This document shows positions 5,970 through 14,097 of a DNA stretch of 32,152 bases, in pieces. A program made the translations under genes and the position numbers. The stretch comes from Alphaproteobacteria bacterium (GTDB taxonomy: Bacteria > Pseudomonadota > Alphaproteobacteria > JACZXZ01), in contig DASPOR010000004.1 in assembly GCA_035625915.1 (NCBI GenBank), positions 1-32,152 of the forward strand, given 5' to 3'. The notes beneath the pieces were generated by a model. It had not been told where the DNA came from. It did not search any database and worked only from the letters and a program-made list of their open reading frames with translations. The first letter of the stretch is position 1. The number at the start of each line of letters is the position of its first letter.

Positions 5970-8698
5970 TGCTCTCCCTGGGCGCCCTTGCCTTCTTGCA
6001 TCCCTGGATTCTTTCGGCCCTGGTCGCTCTTCCGGCGTTGTGGTGGCTGTTACGCGTAACACCCCCCATGCCGAAGCTCATCCGCTTTCCCGCGGTACGC
6101 CTGCTCCTCGGCCTAGTGCAGAGCGAGGAGACCCCCGCCCGCACCCCACTTTGGCTTGTGGCTCTTCGCCTTTTGCTGGCTGCACTCATCATCGTCGGTT
6201 TGGCGCAACCGCTATTGAATCCGCTGGGTGCCCATCGCGGGGACGGCCCGCTCATCCTTGTCGTCGACAATGGTTGGGCGGCGGCACGGGATTGGGCCGC
6301 ACGCGAGCGCACACTGTCGAGCCTAATCGAGGGGGCGGTGCGCGAAGAACGGCCCGTGATGCTGTTGGCGACGGCACCACCAGCCTCCGGGGATAAGCTT
6401 CAGGCGAGCGGACTGTTGCCTGCGGCCGACGTTCAGCGTCTCGCCCAGGCACTCCAGCCGCAGCCTTGGTCGACCGACCACGGAGCGGCAATCGCCGCTC
6501 TTGAAGGTGTCAAGCTCGCCGGCCCAGCGAAGGTTTTCTGGCTCTCCGACGGCCTCAATGACGCGGATGCGACCAAGCTCGCCTTACGGCTCGAGCAGCT
6601 AGGGTCCGTCGAGGTCGTGAGCGATCCTGCCTCGGCACTGCCGCATTTGCTGATTCCACCGGCCATTCAGGGAGCCGAGCTGGGTGTGACCGTCGTGCGC
6701 GCCACGAGCGAGGGCAGCGAGCGCGTCGATGTGCGCGCACTCGACAGCGACGGCCACCAGGCGGCGGAACTTCCCCTGACGATTGAGCCTGGCAAGCGCG
6801 TGGCCCTCGGCAAATTCGCAATTCCCGTCGAGCTCAGAAACCAGATTGCGCGCATCGAAATCGCGGGCGAGCGGACGGTAGGTGCCGAAGTGCTTCTTGA
6901 CGAACGGTGGCGACGACGCCCAGTCGGCCTCGTCACCGCTCCCGCGACCGAGCAGGCGGAGCCGCTACTCGGCGGGCACTACTATCTCGAACGTGCATTG
7001 CAGCCCTACAGCGAAGTCGTGACTGGAACGCTGGAACAACTTCTTCAACGCGAGCTCGCTGTCCTCGTGCTGACCGACACTGACCCCTTACCCCCAGCTT
7101 TGCGCCAGCTGCTCGAGCGCTGGATCGAGCATGGCGGCACTCTCGTTCGTTTCGCGGGTCCTCGGCTTGCCCAAGGTAACGATGACCTGGTACCGGTCAA
7201 ACTTCGGCAGGGCGAGCGCGAACTCGGTGGGGCCATGTCGTGGGCGAAGCCAGCATCGTTGGCCCCTTTCGACGCGCGCAGCCCTTTTGCCGGCCTCGAG
7301 ATTCCAGCCGACGTCACGATCAAGCGCCAAGTGCTGGCGGAACCCTCGCTCGATCTCGACCAGAAAACCTGGGCGCGCCTCAGCGACGGGACTCCTCTCG
7401 TGACCGCAGACAAGCGTGGCGGGGGTTGGCTCGTGCTGATCCACACGACGGCCAATCCGGACTGGTCCTCATTGCCGTTCTCGGGCCTCTTCGTCGAGAT
7501 GCTTCAGCGCGTCGTAGCGCTGAGTCAGGGTGTGGCGGGCAGGGCGGAGAAAGTCAATCTACCGCCGCTCAAAACGCTTGACGGCTTTGGCGAACTCGTC
7601 AATCCCCCACCGGCGGCGAGTGCCCTCAGTGCCGACGATCTCGCCCACCCTCAGCTCGGTCCACGCCACCCCCCTGGCTACTATGGTAGCCAGACGAGCA
7701 GGCGTGCGCTGAACCTCACGAATGCGGTCGTGGCGATCGACCCCTTGCGTGGATTGCCACCCGGCCTCGCACAGACATATTACGGCGCCCAACGTGAGCG
7801 GGATTTGAAGCCCTGGCTCTTGGGCGCTGCAACGCTGCTCGCCCTTGTGGATTTCGTGCTAAGCCTCGCGCTACGCGGCCTTTTAGCGGGCCGCAAGGTG
7901 CGCAAACTCGCCGGAAGTGCCGCGGCACTGATATTGGCCGCGGTCGTGGCGATGACACCTGACGCTCGCGCCGCCGGCTCTTCGCCGAGCCCCGACGATT
8001 CCGCCATCATCGCCGCGATCACGACGACCAGGCTTGCATACGTGGTGACCGGCGACAGTGCTGTCGACGACGTCAGCAAGGCCGGGCTCACTGGCCTGAC
8101 ACTGGCGCTCAACGCGCGCACGGCGATCGAGGCGGCATCGCCGATGGCTGTCGACCCGGCCAAGGATGAGCTTGTCTTCTTCCCGCTCATCTATTGGCCG
8201 GTCACCGAGCAAATGCCGAGTTTGCCGACACCCGCGGTCGAAAAGGTCACCGAATATCTTCGCAACGGCGGCCTCATCGTGTTCGATACGCGCGATCCAA
8301 ATCGCGGCGCCGCGAGCTGGCGAACCTTGCGACGGCTTCTTAACGAATTCGATCTTCCCGCGATCATTCCAGTCCCCGACGAGCACGTCCTGACGCGGTC
8401 GTTCTATCTCATCCATGACTTCCCGGGCCGTCTCGACGGCTCGACCGTGTGGGTCGAGCGCTCGGAAGGCAACGTGAATGACGGCGTCTCCTCCGTCATC
8501 ATCGGCGGCAACGATTGGGCGGGCGCTTGGGCGGTCGACGATGCCGCGCATCCCCTGATGGCGGTGTCGCCCGGCGGCGAACGTCAACGGGAGATGGCGC
8601 TGCGCTTTGGCGTCAATCTCGCGATGTATGCCTTGACCGGCAGCTATAAATCCGACCAGGTGCACCTGCCCGCGATACTCGAGAGGCTCGGCCTCTGA
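5966..8698 (+). CDS. BatA-like / DUF4159 large membrane protein
   Basis: The product is 910 aa. I use the ATG at 5966 because it overlaps the DUF58 stop by 4 bp, and coupled starts are the rule in this operon. The N-terminus has the double membrane segment of BatA/aerotolerance proteins (LHPWILSALVALPALWWLL, then a second helix at about residues 60-80). A VWA-like region starting LILVVDNGW follows. After a long periplasmic-type middle region there are further membrane segments at about residues 615-665. The C-terminal part (about 680-905) carries DUF4159 features such as FFPLIYWPVTEQMPSLP and YLRNGGLIVFDTRD. The VWA metal site is degenerate. Its role is probably as the membrane partner of the MoxR/DUF58 pair. 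Confidence 0.88.
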   Translation: MMLSLGALAFLHPWILSALVALPALWWLLRVTPPMPKLIRFPAVRLLLGLVQSEETPARTPLWLVALRLLLAALIIVGLAQPLLNPLGAHRGDGPLILVVDNGWAAARDWAARERTLSSLIEGAVREERPVMLLATAPPASGDKLQASGLLPAADVQRLAQALQPQPWSTDHGAAIAALEGVKLAGPAKVFWLSDGLNDADATKLALRLEQLGSVEVVSDPASALPHLLIPPAIQGAELGVTVVRATSEGSERVDVRALDSDGHQAAELPLTIEPGKRVALGKFAIPVELRNQIARIEIAGERTVGAEVLLDERWRRRPVGLVTAPATEQAEPLLGGHYYLERALQPYSEVVTGTLEQLLQRELAVLVLTDTDPLPPALRQLLERWIEHGGTLVRFAGPRLAQGNDDLVPVKLRQGERELGGAMSWAKPASLAPFDARSPFAGLEIPADVTIKRQVLAEPSLDLDQKTWARLSDGTPLVTADKRGGGWLVLIHTTANPDWSSLPFSGLFVEMLQRVVALSQGVAGRAEKVNLPPLKTLDGFGELVNPPPAASALSADDLAHPQLGPRHPPGYYGSQTSRRALNLTNAVVAIDPLRGLPPGLAQTYYGAQRERDLKPWLLGAATLLALVDFVLSLALRGLLAGRKVRKLAGSAAALILAAVVAMTPDARAAGSSPSPDDSAIIAAITTTRLAYVVTGDSAVDDVSKAGLTGLTLALNARTAIEAASPMAVDPAKDELVFFPLIYWPVTEQMPSLPTPAVEKVTEYLRNGGLIVFDTRDPNRGAASWRTLRRLLNEFDLPAIIPVPDEHVLTRSFYLIHDFPGRLDGSTVWVERSEGNVNDGVSSVIIGGNDWAGAWAVDDAAHPLMAVSPGGERQREMALRFGVNLAMYALTGSYKSDQVHLPAILERLGL

Positions 8699-10782
8699 TG
8701 CTCGAGAATCTCGCCATCACCTTCGCCCCGCTTATTGCCTGGCCTGCGATCGCCCTTTTCGCCGGCGGTGCGATAGCCCTCCTCGCGGTTGCGTGGCTGA
8801 GAGGTGCGCCAGGAACGGCCTGGCGCGCACTTGTGCTCGGTGTGCTGCTTCTCACCCTTCTCAATCCTTCGGCCGTGATCGAAGACCGCGCACCCCTCGA
8901 CGATGTGGGGTTGGTCGTCGTCGACGATTCGCCGAGCCAGGGAATCGGCAATCGCCGGGCCGAAACCGAAGCGGCACTCGCCAAAGTCCTCGATGCCGCC
9001 AAATCGCTCCGGCATCTCGAATTGCGCATCGTGCGAACAACCGCACAAGACGAAAACGGCCGCGATGAGGGCACACTTTTGTTCAAGGCGCTCGACAGGG
9101 CGATTTCGGAAATCCCGCGCCAGCGTTTCGCGGGGGCCATCATGATCACCGACGGTCAGGTGCATGACGTGCCGGCACCTGAGGTCGCCCGCCAGCTTGC
9201 TGCGCCGCTCCACGCGCTCTTGACTGGCATACGCAATGAGGCCGACCGCCGTCTCACCGTCGTCGATGCACCGAGCTATGGCCTCGTCGGCAAACCGATA
9301 ACGTTTACGGTGCGGGTCGACGATCTCCCGGGACCTTCACACGGAACGACACGAATGACCATCGCACGCGACGGTGCGGCGGAGGACGCTGTCGACGTTC
9401 CGCTAGGTGCCGATACGCCGATCACTGTGACCCTCGATCACGCCGGCCAAACGATCTTCGAGCTGGCAGTCGATCCGGGACCGAAATCGCTCACCCCTCT
9501 CAACAAGCGCGCCGTCGTGGTCGTTAACGGCGTGCGGGACCGATTGCGCGTGCTGCTCGTCTCCGGTGAGCCGCATCCGGGCGAGCGAGCGTGGCGCAAC
9601 CTTCTCAAGTCCGACCCGGCGGTCGATTTGGTTCACTTCACCATTCTGCGCCCGCCCGAGAAGCTAGACGCGACGCCCGTACGCGAGCTTTCGCTCATCA
9701 CCTTCCCGGTGCACGAGCTGTTCGAGGTCAAGCTCGCCGAATTCGATCTCATCATTTTCGACCGATATCGCAGGCGGGGCGAACTGCCGCGGAATTATTT
9801 TCAGAACATCGTGAACTACGTGAACAATGGCGGCGCCATTTTGTCGGCGGTCGGTTCGAGCTTCGCTTCGCCGGCGAGCTTTTACTATTCTCCCCTCGCC
9901 GACGTGATCCCGGCGGAGCCGACCGGACAAGTGCTAGAGCAAGGCTTCCGCCCTCAGGTGACTGATATCGGCCGTAGGCATCCGGTGACGGCCGATTTGC
10001 CGGGTGAGGATTCCAAGGACCACCCCTGGGGTCGCTGGTTCCGTCAGATCGACGTGCGGGCCAAGGGCGGGGTGACGCTCATGAGCGGAATCGACGGCCG
10101 GCCCCTCCTTCAGCTCGAACGTATCGGCAAGGGGCGCGCGGCCTTGATCGCGAGCGATCAGATGTGGCTTTGGTCGCGCGGGTTCGAAGGGGGAGGGCCG
10201 CAAGCCGAATTGCTGCGCCGGCTGGCCCATTGGCTGATGAAGGAGCCGGAACTCGAGGAGGAGGATCTGCGCGCCGAGGTGGAGGGTAATCGGCTCAAGG
10301 TCGTCCGGCAAAGTCTCGACGATAAGCCGGTCGACGCCGTGGTCACCGCACCATCCGGAAGGACGACAACGCTCAAGCTCGTGCAGGAGGAAGGCGGGCG
10401 TTCGAGTGCGACGATCACAGCCGATGAACTCGGTCTCTACCGAGTCACGGACGGCATGCACACAGCACTTGCGGCCGTCGGCCCACTCAATCCAATCGAA
10501 TTCGCCGATGTGCGCTCGACCGACGAGAAGCTCAAACCTGCGACCGATGCAACGGGCGGCAGTGTGCGTTGGCTGTCGGAAGGCGGGGTGCCGGAGCTGC
10601 GCCAGATTCGCCCCGCACGGGATTATGCCGGTGCCGGTGCTGCTGGCCCTTGGATCGCGTTCAAGAGCAACGGAGACTACGTAGTGACGGGCGTGCGCCA
10701 AGCGCCGCTTTTGCCCGCACTCCTCGTGCTGCTCGCCGCCCTCGGCGCACTAGCGTTTGCCTGGCGGCGCGAGGGACAATAG
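8698..10782 (+). CDS. Large membrane protein of the MoxR cluster, glutamine-amidotransferase/VWA-like
   Basis: The product is 694 aa. Its ATG shares one base with the previous stop (TGATG). Two N-terminal membrane helices (about residues 10-33 and 42-58) are followed by a VWA-like stretch (VGLVVVDDSPSQG, later AGAIMITDGQVHD). An Ig-like region comes next, then a class I amidotransferase-like Rossmann segment (LRVLLVSGEPHPGERAWRN... with YVNNGGAIL). It ends with one hydrophobic helix (LLPALLVLLAALGALAF) and a short positive tail. No catalytic Cys-His-Glu triad is apparent in the amidotransferase-like part, so it is probably a non-enzymatic scaffold. It is the last gene of the coupled operon. 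The 175 bp after it contain no gene I can support. Confidence 0.85.
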   Translation: MLENLAITFAPLIAWPAIALFAGGAIALLAVAWLRGAPGTAWRALVLGVLLLTLLNPSAVIEDRAPLDDVGLVVVDDSPSQGIGNRRAETEAALAKVLDAAKSLRHLELRIVRTTAQDENGRDEGTLLFKALDRAISEIPRQRFAGAIMITDGQVHDVPAPEVARQLAAPLHALLTGIRNEADRRLTVVDAPSYGLVGKPITFTVRVDDLPGPSHGTTRMTIARDGAAEDAVDVPLGADTPITVTLDHAGQTIFELAVDPGPKSLTPLNKRAVVVVNGVRDRLRVLLVSGEPHPGERAWRNLLKSDPAVDLVHFTILRPPEKLDATPVRELSLITFPVHELFEVKLAEFDLIIFDRYRRRGELPRNYFQNIVNYVNNGGAILSAVGSSFASPASFYYSPLADVIPAEPTGQVLEQGFRPQVTDIGRRHPVTADLPGEDSKDHPWGRWFRQIDVRAKGGVTLMSGIDGRPLLQLERIGKGRAALIASDQMWLWSRGFEGGGPQAELLRRLAHWLMKEPELEEEDLRAEVEGNRLKVVRQSLDDKPVDAVVTAPSGRTTTLKLVQEEGGRSSATITADELGLYRVTDGMHTALAAVGPLNPIEFADVRSTDEKLKPATDATGGSVRWLSEGGVPELRQIRPARDYAGAGAAGPWIAFKSNGDYVVTGVRQAPLLPALLVLLAALGALAFAWRREGQ

Positions 10783-10957
10783 AGGACGACCGACCAAGGA
10801 CGCGATGAACATCGCCAAGTTATCCGCCCACGGGCCGGAGCGTACGAATGGGATATCGAACGCCTCTTGGTGACAATCCGGTCGTTGAAGCCCGCGCGCA
10901 TCATTGCGGTCCCGGGCGATCAATTATCGCAGCGATCGTCGAGCCCGCCGAACGTAC

Positions 10958-11449
10958 CTACCCGCCAACCCGGTACATCACATAAGCGGACTCCTCCACG
11001 CCGTCCGGTGTGGGCATCCGCGTCCAATCGGGATTCTCCATCGTGTAATCGCCGAGAACGAGGCCGCCCGGCGCCATGAGGGGTGAAAGAAGCGGCACAA
11101 TGGAGGAGACGAGATTGCGGCTCGCGACCACGTCGTGTGAGCCTACGTCGCAATTGGCAAGAATGGCCTGCCCCGCGAGTTGTCGCTGGACGCGCGGCAA
11201 TGTGTCCCGAAAATCGCCCTCGATGAAATATTCCGGGGTGGGTCGCGATCTTGGATGAGACGCGAGCTCGCGGTCGAACACATATATGCTCCGGCCTGGA
11301 AAGCGCGCTCGCAAGTGATCGAAGGTCCGACCGTTCCCGAGGCCCAGCTCTAGAATAGGACCCGGGCGGTCGCCGATCAGCCTTGCAGCCGCGTCGATAT
11401 GGGCCCGCTGAGCGAGCAATCGTTCTATGAAGGTGTCCAGGCGACTCAT
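10958..11449 (-). CDS. Class I SAM-dependent methyltransferase (Methyltransf_17-like)
   Basis: This is a 163-aa protein. The SAM-binding motif I is ILELGLGNGRTFDHL (about residues 32-46). An acidic end of strand 2 (VFDRELASHP) and a motif IV-like LANCDVG region follow, then PLMAPGGLVLGDY. The overall pattern, including the compact size and the N-terminal SRLDTFIERLLAQRAHIDAAA helix, resembles the small Methyltransf_17 group. The substrate is unknown. It is a single minus-strand gene divergent from the first TPR-sulfotransferase gene, with 222 bp between them. That gap contains no further gene that I can see. Confidence 0.8.
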   Translation of the reverse strand: MSRLDTFIERLLAQRAHIDAAARLIGDRPGPILELGLGNGRTFDHLRARFPGRSIYVFDRELASHPRSRPTPEYFIEGDFRDTLPRVQRQLAGQAILANCDVGSHDVVASRNLVSSIVPLLSPLMAPGGLVLGDYTMENPDWTRMPTPDGVEESAYVMYRVGG

Positions 11450-11671
11450 CCCTCCCTACTTTTCGCAGATGCGCCGACCTTGCTCAATAGTTTGTTCGTG
11501 GTTCCGGGAGTGGCGGGCGGATCGCGAATCAGGCCGGCGGAACACGCCAAGCGCGGGCTGAAAAAGAGGCTCGGTATCGTTGCAATCGAGCATCCGTAAA
11601 CCATTTGGCAGCCCATCGCTTTCGCCCTATTCTGCGCCACCCATGCGCCGCAAGATATTGACGAGGCAAGC

Positions 11672-13831
11672 TTGAATCGCAAGGAACGCCGGCGAGCCGT
11701 CAGGCAGAAGCCGAGCGCTCCTGTGCCGCCGCCCGGAGCTTCTGCCGCCCCAGGCGGCACAGGCCATATTCTCCAGCAAGGAATCGAACTTCTTCAGGCG
11801 GGCCGCGTCTCCGAAGCGGAGGCGCTTTATCGGCGCGTGCTTGCAATCGATCCCAAAGAACCCGACGCAACTCACCTTCTCGGGTTGATCGCGCATCAAA
11901 AAGGTCAAAATGAAACGGCGATCGAGTTGATCGGAAAAGCCATCGCGCTCGACGGACGGGTAGCCGCCTATCATGCCAATCTCGGGGAGGCATATCGGGC
12001 ACTCGGGCAAATGGACGATGCGATCCGTAGCCACCGGCGGGCACTCGAACTTCGCCCGGACCTCGCATCCGCCCATTACGGGCTCGGCACGGCGCTGCTT
12101 GAAAAGGGATCCTACGAGGAGGCCGCCACAGAGCTCAAACGCGTGGCCGTGTTCGATCCCCAAGATGCCGAGGCGCACCTCAGTCTCGGGATCGCCCTTT
12201 CGAGGCTCGGCCGCCTTGATGAGGCAATTTCCTTTCTCGATCGCGCCGTCAAGCTGCGCGCGCAACTTGGCGAGGCGCACCTTAATCTCGGCGTGGTCCT
12301 CCACGCGAAAGGCGATTTGCGCGGCGGGTACACGGCGCTTGCCCGTGCCGTTGAACTTATGCCCGACCTCGCGGAAGCTCATTACCGCATCGCGCGCGTT
12401 CTTGTGGCGCTCGAATATTTTGCTGAAGCGATCAGCGCTTTCCGTGAGGCAGTACGGTTGCAACCGCAGTCGCTTCATATTCAGCTCGAGCTTGCGGAGG
12501 CTCTACGCCTCTACCGCCACATTCCCGAATCGATCGAAATCTATGAGCGCTTGAGCAAGTTTCATCCCGCTTTATCCGATCCGCTCAACGGCATCGGCCT
12601 TGGCCTTCTGGAGCAAGGCGATTTCGAGGGTGCGCGGCGCATGTTCGATAGAGCACTCGCGCTCGATCCAAGCTCCGCCGATATCCATTTCAACATTGGG
12701 TTTTCCTATCAGCTTCAAGGTCGATTCGAGGAGGCACGAGGGTGGCACGAAAGGACCCTCGCCCTCCAGCCGGATCACGCGGTAGCGCACTACAATCTCG
12801 TGAAGAGCCGCAAGGGAGAGGCGAGCGAAGAGCAGCGGCGTGAAATCGAAAAGGTGCTGCGACTGTCGACACTATCGGCCCGTCAGCGGGCGGCACTCAA
12901 TTTCGCCCTGGCCAACGTCGACGACGAGCTCGGCGACTACGATGCCGCGTTCGCCGCCTACAAGGAGGCCAACGATCTCAAGAAGGCGACGATGCTCTAT
13001 GACCCCGAAGAGTATACCGCCTATGTGGATCGCGTAATCGCGACGTTCACGCCGGAACTGTTAGCGGAGAAGTCCGCGTTCGGCAGTGCCTCCAAGCTGC
13101 CCGTATTCATAGTCGGCATGCCGCGCTCAGGCACCTCCCTGGTAGAGCAGATCGCCGCAAGTCATCCGCAGGTGCACGGAGCGGGTGAACTCGACGATCT
13201 AAGGCGGATCGCGCAGACCCTATCGGCCAATCTCGGTACATCTGCCGCATACCCCGAAGTCGCGCGTCGCCTCGATCGCACCGCAACGCATGCAGCAGCC
13301 GAAGCCTACATCGCGGAATTGCGCAAACACTCACCCACGGCCGAGCGTATTACCGACAAGCTGCCGCAAAATTTTCCACGCATCGGCCTTATCCATGTCC
13401 TGTTCCCCAAGGCACGGATCGTTCACTGCGCACGCGATCCGCTCGACACCTGCGTATCGTGCTATTTTCAGGAGTTCGCCCACGGCCAGCCCTATGCCTA
13501 CGACCTCGCTCATCTCGGGCGGCATTATCGTGACTATCTGCGGCTCATGGCCCATTGGCACAAAGTTCTGCCAGGCCGGATACTCGACATCCCCTACGAG
13601 GCTCTCATCGCCGACCAGGAAGCCTGGAGCCGCAAGCTGATTTCGTATTTGGATTTGCCGTGGGACGATCGTTGCCTTGCTTTCTATGAGAAGGAACGCC
13701 TCGTCCGCACAGCGAGCTTCTGGCAGGTGCGCCAGCCGATCTATGCGTCCTCGATCGGGCGCTGGCGCCGCTATGCAAAGCATCTCGCCCCACTCTTTGA
13801 CGGCCTGGGCATCGCCCAACCCTCGGATTGA
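11672..13831 (+). CDS. TPR-repeat sulfotransferase fusion, paralogue 1
   Basis: This is a 719-aa protein. The start is a TTG with GAGG 5 nt upstream, and the N-terminus NRKERRR is a plausible natural start. Residues about 30-390 are consecutive tetratricopeptide repeats, with the recurring G-x-x-x-E-A and A-L-x-L-x-P pattern. The C-terminal third is a sulfotransferase domain. GMPRSGTSLVEQI (about 480-492) is the 5'-phosphosulfate-binding loop, and CARDPLDTCVSCYFQ (about 585-599) is the 3'-phosphate-binding motif for PAPS. The architecture resembles TPR-linked, tyrosylprotein-sulfotransferase-like proteins (Sulfotransfer_3). The acceptor is unknown. There is no signal peptide, so it is cytoplasmic. 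A second member follows 266 bp downstream. Confidence 0.92.
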   Translation: MNRKERRRAVRQKPSAPVPPPGASAAPGGTGHILQQGIELLQAGRVSEAEALYRRVLAIDPKEPDATHLLGLIAHQKGQNETAIELIGKAIALDGRVAAYHANLGEAYRALGQMDDAIRSHRRALELRPDLASAHYGLGTALLEKGSYEEAATELKRVAVFDPQDAEAHLSLGIALSRLGRLDEAISFLDRAVKLRAQLGEAHLNLGVVLHAKGDLRGGYTALARAVELMPDLAEAHYRIARVLVALEYFAEAISAFREAVRLQPQSLHIQLELAEALRLYRHIPESIEIYERLSKFHPALSDPLNGIGLGLLEQGDFEGARRMFDRALALDPSSADIHFNIGFSYQLQGRFEEARGWHERTLALQPDHAVAHYNLVKSRKGEASEEQRREIEKVLRLSTLSARQRAALNFALANVDDELGDYDAAFAAYKEANDLKKATMLYDPEEYTAYVDRVIATFTPELLAEKSAFGSASKLPVFIVGMPRSGTSLVEQIAASHPQVHGAGELDDLRRIAQTLSANLGTSAAYPEVARRLDRTATHAAAEAYIAELRKHSPTAERITDKLPQNFPRIGLIHVLFPKARIVHCARDPLDTCVSCYFQEFAHGQPYAYDLAHLGRHYRDYLRLMAHWHKVLPGRILDIPYEALIADQEAWSRKLISYLDLPWDDRCLAFYEKERLVRTASFWQVRQPIYASSIGRWRRYAKHLAPLFDGLGIAQPSD

Positions 13832-13914
13832 GGCTTCGTTCATTGAATGGACGTTGCGACCTCGGCCGAAGGGGAGCACCCCACAGGGCGCATGACGCCA
13901 GCCGCATCGAACTG

Positions 13915-13945
13915 CGGCGAAATTCGCCGTTATATTAACGCGTTA
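13915..13945. promoter_or_regulatory. Two adjacent palindromes flanking a TATATT box, possible operator/promoter
   Basis: Between the two TPR-sulfotransferase genes, CGGCGAA-A-TTCGCCG (13915-13929) is a perfect 7-bp inverted repeat around one base. It is followed at once by TATATT (13931-13936) and then TAACGCGTTA (13936-13945), a perfect 10-bp palindrome. Two palindromes bracketing a -10-like hexamer 150 bp upstream of the second sulfotransferase start could be an operator. No -35 box is clear. This is a pattern seen by eye and not an identified binding site. Confidence 0.3.
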
Positions 13946-14097
13946 GCGGGGCCCCGATACTTTCAGCTGATCGGCGCTATAGCTAACCGTTGCATTCGGC
14001 GCCGCACTCGACGTATGGCTTGCCAGGGGACTTAACCGCCGGGAACGCGTTACGTCCCGGATGCAACCGGTCGGCCATGCCGTAAGCGGGCGATTTG

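Noticed and set aside
10805-10873. A 22-codon frame after the MoxR operon
   Set aside because: It is short, with no ribosome-binding site and no recognisable similarity.
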